Shown here one piece after another: positions 8,068 to 16,002 of a stretch of DNA of 19,033 bases (position 1 is the stretch's first letter; each line of letters begins with the position of its first letter). The stretch is taken from positions 1-19,033 of the forward strand of contig JALRIU010000148.1 in assembly GCA_023255355.1 (NCBI GenBank), read 5' to 3'. A model generated the notes under the pieces. That model worked only from the letters and a program-made list of their open reading frames with translations. It was not told the origin of the DNA and ran no database searches. The position numbers and the translations under genes are program-made. Source of the stretch: Pseudomonadales bacterium (GTDB lineage: Bacteria; Pseudomonadota; Gammaproteobacteria; Pseudomonadales; JAHEIH01).

Positions 8068-8832
8068 ATGTTAGATTTTACAGGAAAGGTCGCTATTGTT
8101 ACCGGGGGTGCTGGCCATATCGGACAAGCTATCGTTAAAGCGTTACTTACCTCTGGCGCGGAGGTGGTTTACTGTGGTCGAAATAAACCAACCCAAGACA
8201 TTGTTGTAGATGGTAAGGCTGCCCATTTTATCGCTGCCGATATTCGCAATCCTGACGATTCGCAGCGTCTCATTGATGAGACGGTGGCACGTTTCAGCCG
8301 CTTGGATATCTTGGTTAATAATGCTGGTGGTAGCCCGCCAGTTGATGCGGCCAATGCATCAGCCAGTTTTACCCAAAAAATTATTCAGCTAAATCTTGTG
8401 GCTCCCATGGTTTTGGCACAACAGGCCTATCATGCAATGATTGCCAGTGGTGGTGTGGCTAGTGTAGTTAATATTTCCAGTGTCAGCGCAGTGCGTTCAT
8501 CGCCTGGAACTGCAGCCTATGGTGCGGCAAAAGCCGGTTTGTTAAATGCAACCGAGTCTTTGGCTATGGAGTGGGGGCCGCATATACGCGTTAATTCTCT
8601 CATCGTAGGTTTAGTTCACCACGATGCTGGGGTTGATCACTATGGCGGTGAAGAGGGTTTTAAACGGGTTGCTGACATGTTGCCATTAAAGAGGATGGCA
8701 CAACCTAGTGATGTTGCAGATGCTGTGATGTATCTCTGTTCTGACCAAGCAGCCTATGTTTCTGGCGCTAGTTTAGCGGTACATGGTGGCGGTGAGGTGC
8801 CGGTATTTTTACACCTCGCTAAGCAGCACTAA
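8068..8832 (+). CDS. SDR family oxidoreductase, second gene of pair
   Basis: Short-chain dehydrogenase/reductase of 254 aa, probably cytoplasmic. The cofactor loop is TGGAGHIG (12-19), where His replaces the usual third-last Gly. The Arg in CGRNK (near 38) after beta-2 hints at NADP(H). NNAG is at 84-87, the catalytic Ser is near 138 in NISSVSAV, and YGAAK gives Tyr151/Lys155. GGSPPV, SPGTAAYGAAKAG and the C-terminal SGASLAVHGGGE recall SDRs in mycobacterial cholesterol-catabolic regions, from memory and unverified. AGGAG (8058-8062) precedes the ATG by 5 nt. The gene ends only 5 bp from the convergent flavoprotein gene. The substrate cannot be named from sequence; a 3-hydroxyacyl-CoA or ring-hydroxyl dehydrogenase are both possible. 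Confidence 0.88.
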   Translation: MLDFTGKVAIVTGGAGHIGQAIVKALLTSGAEVVYCGRNKPTQDIVVDGKAAHFIAADIRNPDDSQRLIDETVARFSRLDILVNNAGGSPPVDAANASASFTQKIIQLNLVAPMVLAQQAYHAMIASGGVASVVNISSVSAVRSSPGTAAYGAAKAGLLNATESLAMEWGPHIRVNSLIVGLVHHDAGVDHYGGEEGFKRVADMLPLKRMAQPSDVADAVMYLCSDQAAYVSGASLAVHGGGEVPVFLHLAKQH

Positions 8833-8837
8833 CATCG

Positions 8838-10955
8838 TTAGGCTATTTGTTGTACAACGGTTCTGGCACTTAATATCGCACCATCTATATATGAGATTTG
8901 GCCGCAGTCTCCAACATTATGTGCGTCAATGCCGGCTGAAACCAGTTGTTCGCAAAGCGCCGTATTAGGATTAGCGCCTTGCGCGATAATCACTTGATCT
9001 GCCTTGATGGAGTGCGATTCGCCCTCAAGTTCATAATGTACGGTTTTATTGGCAAGATTGGTGACGTTAGCTTTTCTGATAAACGTGCAGCCGTCGTGCT
9101 GAAGGTGTTGGATGACTCTATTCCTTCTTACGTAAGATAGCTCCGGACCAAGGTCTCGACCTGGTTCTATCACAGTGACTTTTCTACCGCGTTCGATAAG
9201 AAACTCGGCTATTTCCACCCCGACAAGACCTGCGCCAATGATCACGATATTGTTTTGTAGGGGCATCCAAATTTTACTAAGTTGGGTAACCCATGAAATA
9301 TTGTTGGTTATGCCAAATAGATTGGCAGACTTTACGAACAGCTGTTTCCATAATGGCAATTTAGCGACGCCGCGGTTGTCGCCGCCAAGAAGCATGGCAC
9401 GCATCTCTTCACCATCGAATACAAAGGCTTGATCTTTGCCTGGGATATTAGGTGCTTCACGATTGGCGCCGATGGCAACGATGACATGGTCAGGGGCTAT
9501 CGACTTTATAACGTTCTGATCACAAGTTGTATTGAGGCGGACGTCGATATTGAGTCTTTTCATTTGCTCGGTTAAATAATCAATCAGCCCACCGTTTGGA
9601 CCATAGGCAAGCGTGGCGATACGTGCGGTACCACCTAGTTGTCCCGATTTTTCAAAGAGCGTCACTTTATGGCCAGCTTCAGCAAGCAGTCTGGCGCTCT
9701 CCATGCCGCCTGGGCCACCTCCAATGACAACAACATGTTTTTGACCTTCACGGGCAATAATGCCGCCCTGATATTCTCGACCCACATCGGCATTTACTGC
9801 ACAGCATAGGGGTTTGTTTAGGAAGATCTGTGAAACACAGATATAACAATAGATACATGGCCTGATACTAGTTTGGTCATTAGCCGCAATTTTGTTAGGT
9901 AATTCTGGGTCTGCGATCAGCTGGCGACCTTGACCGAGTAAGTCATATAGCCCTTCGCTTATATGCTTTTCGGCGCTGTTGAGATCGATTCGACCTACCG
10001 CCATAACGGGAATATTGATTTCCCGTTTAGCCAACTTGGCAAACTCTACATACCCATTGGGTTCATGGACTAAAGGTGCTTCAGTGAAGGTAATTGATTT
10101 TGCATTATTGCCATAGGCACTAACATCAATAACATCTGCGCCAGCTGCTTCAGCAAGTTTTGCCACCGCCACAAATGTTTCTGGAGTAATGCCATTGTCT
10201 ACCCGAAATTCTTTGGCATCTAATCGAACCAAAATAGGGATGTTGTTGCCAACTTCACCACGAATTGCTGTGATAACTTCGATCATTAAGCGTGCGCGAT
10301 TTTCGAGCGAACCGCCATACTCATCTTCTCGCTTATTGGCCGCAGGTGAGATAAAACTTGAAAGAATGTAGCCATGGCCAGCATGTATTTCTATGGCATC
10401 AAAGCCAGAATCTAGGGCGCGTCGAGCGGCACTTTTGAACTGGGCGATAAGCACTGCAATATCGTCGAGGGTCATTACATGGTATTGCGGGCCCTTGCCG
10501 TCGGGGCCAGCCATTTTAATGAAATTCATCATCTCAGGTTTAGTGAGATAGTTCATCATATCGGTTTTAGCTTTGGTTGGTTCTGAAGGCACCCAGAGCT
10601 TGCGGCCAGCAACCGTATCCTCTTGGGATATTTTGCCACTATGGTTTAGTTGTGCAGCTATTTTACTACCATGGCGATGCACTCTATCAGTGAGTGCTTT
10701 TAGTCCGGGGATGAAACGATCTTCAGAAAAGCCGACCATGTTTGGCATTGAGCATGCCGCAGGCCAAGCGATCGATGTGGTTTCTAAAATTATTAGACCA
10801 GCGCCGCCTCTAGCTCTTGCTTCATAATAAGCTTGTATTTTGTCACCACAACTCCCATCACTTTCGGCAAAGTTAGACCCCATTGCCGCCAGCACGATGC
10901 GGTTTTTAAGGGTCATACCTTTAATGGTAAGTGGAGAATTAAGCTGCTTAAACAT
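8838..10955 (-). CDS. OYE/FadH-like FMN, FAD and iron-sulfur oxidoreductase
   Basis: Three-part flavoprotein of 705 aa built like 2,4-dienoyl-CoA reductase and trimethylamine dehydrogenase. The N-terminal FMN TIM barrel (about 1-350) has AQLNHSGK (101-108) and HAGHGY, giving His191, His194 and Tyr196 where OYE1 has His, Asn and Tyr. A 4Fe-4S motif follows: Cys367, Cys370, Cys373, then Cys384 or Cys385. Next come the FAD site GGGPGG (412-417) and an NAD(P) site VIIGAGLVG (571-579). Such enzymes reduce activated C=C bonds such as enones, dienoyl-CoAs or steroid double bonds. The frame extends 26 codons further upstream. I prefer the Met at 10955 because MFKQLNSPLTIKG matches the family start and the preceding gene ends 2 nt before it. 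No strong ribosome binding site is visible, so translation is probably coupled. Confidence 0.92.
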   Translation of the reverse strand: MFKQLNSPLTIKGMTLKNRIVLAAMGSNFAESDGSCGDKIQAYYEARARGGAGLIILETTSIAWPAACSMPNMVGFSEDRFIPGLKALTDRVHRHGSKIAAQLNHSGKISQEDTVAGRKLWVPSEPTKAKTDMMNYLTKPEMMNFIKMAGPDGKGPQYHVMTLDDIAVLIAQFKSAARRALDSGFDAIEIHAGHGYILSSFISPAANKREDEYGGSLENRARLMIEVITAIRGEVGNNIPILVRLDAKEFRVDNGITPETFVAVAKLAEAAGADVIDVSAYGNNAKSITFTEAPLVHEPNGYVEFAKLAKREINIPVMAVGRIDLNSAEKHISEGLYDLLGQGRQLIADPELPNKIAANDQTSIRPCIYCYICVSQIFLNKPLCCAVNADVGREYQGGIIAREGQKHVVVIGGGPGGMESARLLAEAGHKVTLFEKSGQLGGTARIATLAYGPNGGLIDYLTEQMKRLNIDVRLNTTCDQNVIKSIAPDHVIVAIGANREAPNIPGKDQAFVFDGEEMRAMLLGGDNRGVAKLPLWKQLFVKSANLFGITNNISWVTQLSKIWMPLQNNIVIIGAGLVGVEIAEFLIERGRKVTVIEPGRDLGPELSYVRRNRVIQHLQHDGCTFIRKANVTNLANKTVHYELEGESHSIKADQVIIAQGANPNTALCEQLVSAGIDAHNVGDCGQISYIDGAILSARTVVQQIA

Positions 10956-10957
10956 GG

Positions 10958-11467
10958 TTATGCATTCTCGCGAGATCTTAAGCCGACCAATATCATTGGT
11001 GTGGTGAGCAAGGCTGCTAAGGCTCCTGCCCAAATGCCTTTAAAGATGGCATATTCGCCTGCAGTAAAAACTTCGGCGCCAGAGAAGAAAATAAGCAATA
11101 GCAGGGTTGGCGCAAAAAATAACATGCCGATTAGGCCAAATAGAATAGCGTTTAGCCACAGTTTTTCAGGGAAGCGTTTGGCTAAAAAATACATGCCGTG
11201 GTCTGGGTGATTGTTTACATCCCAGGTAAAGGTTTTCTGTTTGCGTAATTTGACCTTTTGCAAGGGAATGATAATAAGCGCCACAATCCAAGGCAGAATA
11301 AATGCCGTAGCAAGGATGTCAACGCCAAAGCTGTGAGCCCCCCACCAAATCATATCGCCCTTGTCTTTGATCAAATACCAACAGGCCAAACCATTGAAAA
11401 AGGCGTTAGATAATCCATTTGTAGTAACTTCTCTTGTAAGGTATGTCTTGTAGTCTGATGGGAACAT
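10958..11467 (-). CDS. Four-helix membrane protein of unknown function
   Basis: I do not recognise this 169-aa protein. Its sequence shows a polar N-terminus, a possible first hydrophobic stretch around 17-33, then clear membrane segments near 45-70, 103-130 and 142-163. Basic patches (KVKLRKQK at 71-78 and RSREN at the C-terminus) face the cytoplasm under the positive-inside rule. Aromatic-rich stretches such as MIWWGAHSFG lie at the membrane edge. There is no signal peptide and no transporter signature I know. An AGGAG site lies about 8 nt before the ATG. It is the first gene of a two-gene operon and ends 2 nt before the OYE-like flavoprotein, so the two are made together. A role as membrane partner, electron-transfer anchor or substrate permease is conceivable but unsupported. 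Confidence 0.8.
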   Translation of the reverse strand: MFPSDYKTYLTREVTTNGLSNAFFNGLACWYLIKDKGDMIWWGAHSFGVDILATAFILPWIVALIIIPLQKVKLRKQKTFTWDVNNHPDHGMYFLAKRFPEKLWLNAILFGLIGMLFFAPTLLLLIFFSGAEVFTAGEYAIFKGIWAGALAALLTTPMILVGLRSRENA

Positions 11468-11527
11468 GGCAATACTCCTAGTTGTATATTAAATGTACTG
11501 CGACTCTGCAATGTTAAGTAGTGCATT

Positions 11528-11541
11528 TAAATTCGAATTTA
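11528..11541. promoter_or_regulatory. 14-bp palindrome between divergent genes
   Basis: TAAATTCGAATTTA is a perfect palindrome centred between 11534 and 11535. It lies in the 118-bp region between the membrane-protein gene and the AraC regulator gene. A TTGACA (11542-11547) abuts it, and a TATAAC (11560-11565) lies downstream, but their 12-bp spacing is too short for one sigma-70 promoter. The palindrome could be an operator for divergent control. AT-richness makes chance symmetry more likely. Confidence 0.35.
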
Positions 11542-11585
11542 TTGACAAAATCTCTCACATATAACATCAAATAGGGAGTAGGGTC

Positions 11586-12674
11586 TTGCAGTATATTGGC
11601 GTTAATGTCGCAAGCTTTATGAAGCTTGTTGATTATGTAGATAGCCTCGGTTTAGATGCCGAGAAAATTGTTTGTGATGCTGGCATGTCTTTGGCCGAAT
11701 TGAGTGTTCTGCCAGCTGACACTGTAGTGTCCGCGCAAAAATATTCGAAACTTTACAAATCATCTGTAAAAGCAATGCAAGACGTTCATCCCTACGTGCC
11801 ATGGGCGGCGGGTTTGGGCTCTGATGCTTTTGAACTTCTTTGCCACGCCGTTGTTGGTTCAGCGACATTAGGACAGGCGCTTGACCGTGCTGTTAAATAT
11901 GAAGCATTGCTTAGACCGCTCTCTGGGCGTCAGCTTTCACTGGAAAAATCACACGATAAAATCAAACTTGTCTATAAAATTGATACCGACAATGTAGCGA
12001 GTCTATTCGCACCAGAAACATGGCAGCGCGCCCAAAGCTATGAGACTGTTGCTGTGGCGTCGGGATTAGTTGTATGGCACGCATTCTCGAGTTGGCTAGT
12101 TGGGCACTCTATTATGTTGTCACGGGTAAATGTGGGGATGCCAAACATTGGTAATGCCTATACAGCAAGTCTTGAGCAAGTGTTAAAAACTGATGTATTT
12201 TTTAATGCGGCTGAAAGTTTTATTGAGTTTGATGCCTCGGTTCTCGATTACCGTATCGTTCAGAATCAAGAGTCCTTGCAAGAATTTTTAGATCTGGCGG
12301 TTTATCAACTTAGTTTAGTGGAAAAGCAGCCAAGCTCTGTTGCTGATGCAATAAAACAGTTGCTTGGTAATGACTTTAGCTCAGGTATTCCTTCTTTTAC
12401 AGAAATCTCAGAGCGCCTTCATCTTTCCGAATCAAGCCTGCGTCGAAAACTTCTAAAAGAGCACACTACGTTTCAGTTAATTAAGGATGAAGTGAGGTGT
12501 GACCTTGCTAAGCAATATTTACTGGACGCCACGCTTCGAATGAACGATATCGCTGAGCGATTGGGCTTTACAGAACTGAGTTCATTTGTGCGTTCATTTA
12601 GGCATTGGGTTGGCATAACGCCTAAAGCCTATCGCGATCAATGTTTAGGCTCTGCTGAACTCAAAAGTGGTTAA
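11586..12674 (+). CDS. AraC-family transcriptional regulator
   Basis: DNA-binding regulator of 362 aa. The N-terminal part (about 10-200) fits the arabinose-binding domain of the AraC/OruR type, with PWAAGLGSDAFELLCHAVVG and the TLGQALDRAVKYEALL segment characteristic of that subgroup. The C-terminal HTH_18 region (about 270-350) contains two helix-turn-helix units: FTEISERLHLSESSLRRKL and MNDIAERLGFTELSSFVRSF, followed by WVGITPKAYR. The start is TTG at 11586, with AGGGAG about 7 nt upstream; the next in-frame ATG is residue 12 (11619), which would shorten the domain edge. It is divergent from the membrane protein/flavoprotein operon and upstream of the SnoaL and receptor genes, so it plausibly controls one or both. 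The ligand is unknown; a substrate or CoA intermediate of the pathway is the natural guess. Confidence 0.92.
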   Translation: MQYIGVNVASFMKLVDYVDSLGLDAEKIVCDAGMSLAELSVLPADTVVSAQKYSKLYKSSVKAMQDVHPYVPWAAGLGSDAFELLCHAVVGSATLGQALDRAVKYEALLRPLSGRQLSLEKSHDKIKLVYKIDTDNVASLFAPETWQRAQSYETVAVASGLVVWHAFSSWLVGHSIMLSRVNVGMPNIGNAYTASLEQVLKTDVFFNAAESFIEFDASVLDYRIVQNQESLQEFLDLAVYQLSLVEKQPSSVADAIKQLLGNDFSSGIPSFTEISERLHLSESSLRRKLLKEHTTFQLIKDEVRCDLAKQYLLDATLRMNDIAERLGFTELSSFVRSFRHWVGITPKAYRDQCLGSAELKSG

Positions 12675-12776
12675 AAAGTGAGCGCAGAAGTTAATAAAGT
12701 TGATGTTTTTTGTCCTATTTGGGGTTGTCTTACAGAGATAACCTATAAATGAGTCGAACTATTAATTAGGTAATGT

Positions 12777-13244
12777 ATGTCTTGTACGCACCATTGCATC
12801 GAACATCTCGTGTATCAATATGCTTCGGCGATTGATAGAGGGGATTTTGACACGCTAGGTGCATTATTTACTCAAGGTAGCATCATTTACATGCCAGGCT
12901 CATGGCAGATTAAAGGTGCAAAAAACGTTGTTAACCATTTTACAAAAACGGTAAAGATTTATCCTGAAACGGGTACGCCATGCACAATGCATCAAGTCAC
13001 TAATATTGATGTGGTGATTGATGATTCAGGTAAGCGTGCTACTGCAAATGCTGTTTTTGTGGTTCATCAAGCAGTGCCAGATGAGCCAATAAAATTGATT
13101 TGCACAGGACGATATTTTGATCGTTTTAACTTTGATGGCACACATTGGTATTTCTCAGAACGTCGAGTGATGCCTGAATATTTTGGCGATCTTTCTCAAC
13201 ATATTTATGAAGAGCAAGATCTATCAGTACTTAAATCAGTTTAA
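12777..13244 (+). CDS. SnoaL/NTF2-like domain protein
   Basis: Small protein of 155 aa with the cone-shaped NTF2-like fold expected from the pattern YQYASAIDRGDFDTLGALF near the N-terminus, a MHQVTNIDVVID strand, TGRYFDRF and a THWYFSERRV strand at the end. This superfamily includes ketosteroid isomerases, polyketide cyclases and the bile-acid dehydratase BaiE. Tyr15 and Asp20 keep the Tyr-x4-Asp arrangement common in SnoaL_4 proteins, BaiE included. The ketosteroid isomerase base is not evident: where Pseudomonas isomerase has Asp in VEDP, this protein reads IYMP. So classical isomerase activity is unlikely, and dehydratase or a binding role remain open. No signal peptide. The ribosome binding site is weak (AGG about 6 nt before the ATG). 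It lies 102 nt after the AraC gene and 46 nt before the receptor. Confidence 0.82.
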   Translation: MSCTHHCIEHLVYQYASAIDRGDFDTLGALFTQGSIIYMPGSWQIKGAKNVVNHFTKTVKIYPETGTPCTMHQVTNIDVVIDDSGKRATANAVFVVHQAVPDEPIKLICTGRYFDRFNFDGTHWYFSERRVMPEYFGDLSQHIYEEQDLSVLKSV

Positions 13245-13258
13245 TTGGGTTTACTTTT

Positions 13259-13264
13259 TATAAT
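13259..13264 (+). promoter_or_regulatory. Possible -10 box upstream of receptor
   Basis: A perfect TATAAT lies 26 nt before the receptor start, in the short gap after the SnoaL gene. No matching -35 element sits at 16-18 bp spacing, so the promoter call is weak. If active, it would allow receptor expression separate from the SnoaL gene, for example with an activator. Confidence 0.25.
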
Positions 13265-13290
13265 AAATATCTTCGTAAAGGGGAATGAAT

Positions 13291-15948
13291 ATGAAGAAAA
13301 TTAATAAGGTGTTCTTTAAAACAGCTATTGTGTCATCACTTTTGATGGCTAACGCTTCAATGGCGATGTTAGAAGAAGTTATTGTGACGGCTGAAAAGCG
13401 TGAACAGAATCTTCAGGATACGCCTATTTCAATTGAGGCCTTAACGGCCGGGGCTATCGAGCGCAAGGGCATTACAGATATTAGTAGTTTGTTAAATTCT
13501 GTACCTGGCGTCCAAGGTTATGAGGCGCCATCTGCACGTGGTAACTTCAGTGTTAACCTTCGTGGTATTGGTTCTGGCAACCCTAATAGCCCTTCAACGG
13601 ATCCAGCTAACGCAATTTACATTGACGGCGTTTACCTCGGTAAAGGTATTGGTAATGGTGTTGATGCCATGGATATCGAGCGTATCGAAGTTCTTCGTGG
13701 CCCACAGGGTACCCTCTATGGTCGTAACTCTACCGGTGGTGCTATCAACTTTATCACCAAAAAACCAAGCCAAGAAGCAGCTGTAAAACTCAAGGTCTCA
13801 ATGGGTAATCTTGGTTATGGCGCAGCAAGTGGTCGAGTAGATGTACCGCTGTCAGAAACTTCTGCAATGTCTGTAAGTGCCTACACTCGAAATCGTGACG
13901 ATCTTTATGGCAATACCAACCCTAACATGCCAGGCTTTGAAAATATCGATCGTCAAGGCTATCGCCTAGCCTTAAATTTCAATCCTTCGGATAGTATGAG
14001 TGTCGACTACACCTATTCGCATGATTCACTTGATGAACATGCGCAAATGATGGATGTGGTAGGTCTCAACCCACGTGACCCTGGAGTTGTGGGTAACTCT
14101 GGCTATCCAAATGCTGTGACAACAGATAGCGGCGAGCGTGCTGCAACTGTAGCAGCTACTGCTGCTGGCGTTCGACAATTGCAAGGTGCGGCAGCTTTTG
14201 TACCTGCCTATCAGGCCTTCTTGATGCCACAAATCAATACCTTCCTTGGTTGGGCTGATTCTTATATTGGCTGGTCGGCTGACCAATTGGCAACACGCAA
14301 TCAACGCCCTGACAAAGGCAGTTCAGATGCACCTTCAACGTCGACTAACGAAGTTAGCGCGCATACTTTGACTTTGAACTGGGATTTAAACGAAAGCACT
14401 TCGTTCAAATCTATCACTTCTTTGCGTACCGCAGAAAACCTAAATACGGGTGATTTGGATGGTATGGATAACTCGCAGGTGCTCGGTGATTTGCCATTGT
14501 TAACCATCGGTGGCTTGTTATTTAACCAGGTGGTACCTGATGCTTATGGTGTGGGTGCAGCGCAAGAATTCGCTATGGCACTTAACATGATTAGCGCTAT
14601 TGAAGAGCGTGGCAGTGCACCAGTTTACAACAACTGGGCGAAAACAGATCACGACCAATGGTCGCAGGAATTCCAAATCGTAGGCAGTTCTCCAACCTTG
14701 GATTACGTTGTTGGTTTGTTCTTCTATGATGATGAAACGCAATTCCGTAACCACCGCATAGCGTCTTTCCCATTGGCGACGTCTGACACTTCATCATACG
14801 ATGTTGATAGCAAAGCATCTTCACTCTTCGGTCAGGCGACCTGGAGACAGTCTGAAGATTCGCCGCTATCAGTAACAGCGGGTTTACGTTATACCAAAGA
14901 AACCAAAGGTATTACCTATCTATGGAAAGGTTATAACTCTGACTTTGTATCACGTTTCTTCCCTTATTTGATGACAGGTCGTGCTGCACAATACGACGTG
15001 GCTGATAACTATGTGACAAATGAAATGTCTATGGATTTGCCAGAGCGTGCAGGTATCTATGGTCGAAAGTTTGAGCAAGATTTTAATAACTTGTCGGGTC
15101 GTTTAACGTTGCAATATGCGCTGGATGACGATTCAAATGTTTACGCAACGTACTCTACGGGTTACCGCAGCGGTGGCTTCAATGGTGACTTCTTCGATAC
15201 AGAAAATGATACCGCTGATGCGTTCGATGAAGAAGAAATCAAGAACTTTGAGATTGGTTATAAATCAACTTTCTGGGATGGCCGGGCGCAGTTTAATGGT
15301 GCATTGTTTGCCTATGATTACACCAATTTGCAAGTTTCAAGCGTCCTAGCTAAAGGTAATACTGTAACTAGTGCGATTGGTAACGCAGGTGAGACTAGCC
15401 GTGAGGGTGGTGAGTTATCGTTGTTGGTTAGCCCAACTGATGATTTGCTGTTGTCATTGGCTTATACATTCATCGACGGTACCTTCGACAAGTTCCCAGA
15501 TGTTGTGGCGGGTAACAATGTGTTGGATATGGGACCAATTGTTGAGCGTGGTATGTCACCCAAGAACCAGGTTAATGCTGGTTTGAATTGGACAGCCGTC
15601 CGTACTACCAAAGGTCAATTAGACTGGTCGATTGATGCGTCATACCAGAGTGAAACCTACTCAATGCCTTCATCGACAGGTGTCTATAAAGACGCAACCG
15701 GTGCAGCAACATTGCCTGTGGCCTTCCAGTTAGTGCCTAACCAAGCAAGAACGTTAGTAAATACTCGCTTGTCTTGGGAGCAAGAGATGGAGAGTGGTAA
15801 CACTTTCACCTTCTCGATCTGGGGTAATAACATTACCGATGAAGAATACCGTACTTTCGGCTTCAACTATGGTCCTGCGCTTGGTTTGAACTTGCATAAC
15901 TACGGTGCACCTCGTACCTACGGTATGGATATTGCGGTTCAGTTCTAA
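13291..15948 (+). CDS. TonB-dependent outer-membrane receptor
   Basis: Outer-membrane active-transport receptor of 885 aa. The signal peptide MKKINKVFFK followed by a hydrophobic stretch ends with a likely cleavage after ASMA (residue 25). A TonB-box-like EEVIVTAEK follows at 28-36. The plug domain shows TPISIEALT, NLRGIGS, IYIDGVYLG and IERIEVLRGPQGTLYGR with NSTGGAINFITKKP. The rest is a 22-strand barrel pattern ending in IAVQF with terminal Phe. A long segment near 283-350, rich in Ala, Gln and Ser, looks like a large extracellular loop. I prefer the second ATG (13291) because AAGGGG lies 7 nt before it; the ATG at 13285 would sit on that site. TonB-dependent receptors take up scarce bulky substrates. 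In this setting a steroid or other hydrophobic carbon source is the likely cargo rather than iron, but this is inference. Confidence 0.95.
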   Translation: MKKINKVFFKTAIVSSLLMANASMAMLEEVIVTAEKREQNLQDTPISIEALTAGAIERKGITDISSLLNSVPGVQGYEAPSARGNFSVNLRGIGSGNPNSPSTDPANAIYIDGVYLGKGIGNGVDAMDIERIEVLRGPQGTLYGRNSTGGAINFITKKPSQEAAVKLKVSMGNLGYGAASGRVDVPLSETSAMSVSAYTRNRDDLYGNTNPNMPGFENIDRQGYRLALNFNPSDSMSVDYTYSHDSLDEHAQMMDVVGLNPRDPGVVGNSGYPNAVTTDSGERAATVAATAAGVRQLQGAAAFVPAYQAFLMPQINTFLGWADSYIGWSADQLATRNQRPDKGSSDAPSTSTNEVSAHTLTLNWDLNESTSFKSITSLRTAENLNTGDLDGMDNSQVLGDLPLLTIGGLLFNQVVPDAYGVGAAQEFAMALNMISAIEERGSAPVYNNWAKTDHDQWSQEFQIVGSSPTLDYVVGLFFYDDETQFRNHRIASFPLATSDTSSYDVDSKASSLFGQATWRQSEDSPLSVTAGLRYTKETKGITYLWKGYNSDFVSRFFPYLMTGRAAQYDVADNYVTNEMSMDLPERAGIYGRKFEQDFNNLSGRLTLQYALDDDSNVYATYSTGYRSGGFNGDFFDTENDTADAFDEEEIKNFEIGYKSTFWDGRAQFNGALFAYDYTNLQVSSVLAKGNTVTSAIGNAGETSREGGELSLLVSPTDDLLLSLAYTFIDGTFDKFPDVVAGNNVLDMGPIVERGMSPKNQVNAGLNWTAVRTTKGQLDWSIDASYQSETYSMPSSTGVYKDATGAATLPVAFQLVPNQARTLVNTRLSWEQEMESGNTFTFSIWGNNITDEEYRTFGFNYGPALGLNLHNYGAPRTYGMDIAVQF

Positions 15949-15960
15949 GAGCTCAGCAAT

Positions 15961-15991
15961 AAAAAAGCCCGCTTAATGCGGGCTTTTTTTT
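15961..15991. terminator. Bidirectional intrinsic terminator
   Basis: GCCCGC (15967-15972), loop TTAAT and GCGGGC (15978-15983) form a perfect stem. It is extended by six A on the left and eight T on the right, giving U tails in both directions. It ends the receptor transcript and, on the other strand, the SDR pair whose last gene stops at 16003. Confidence 0.92.
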
Positions 15992-16002
15992 AACAGTATT
16001 TT

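Noticed and set aside
8829..8841. CTAAC-ATC-GTTAG hairpin spanning both convergent stop codons
   Set aside because: Only a 5-bp stem with a 3-nt loop, produced largely by the two facing TAA codons; no U tract follows.
10956..11033. N-terminal extension of the OYE-like protein by 26 residues
   Set aside because: It overlaps the end of the membrane-protein gene and adds residues not typical of the family; the Met at 10955 begins the expected N-terminal sequence.
10833..11210. 125-codon open frame on the plus strand
   Set aside because: Lies antisense across the flavoprotein/membrane-protein junction, has no recognisable domain, and both overlapped genes are well supported.
11507..11527. Second copy of the AATG/CATT inverted repeat seen at 7209
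   Set aside because: Only four bases per arm match and the spacing differs, so it is not a convincing shared operator.
11542..11565. TTGACA and TATAAC as a sigma-70 promoter for the AraC gene
   Set aside because: The spacing is 12 bp, too short for a normal promoter; kept only as a remark on the palindrome entry.
12777..13244. Calling the SnoaL-like protein a ketosteroid delta-isomerase
   Set aside because: The expected catalytic Asp of the isomerase is not present at the aligned position.
13520..13786. 88-codon frame inside the receptor gene
   Set aside because: Out-of-frame shadow of the conserved plug domain of the TonB receptor.
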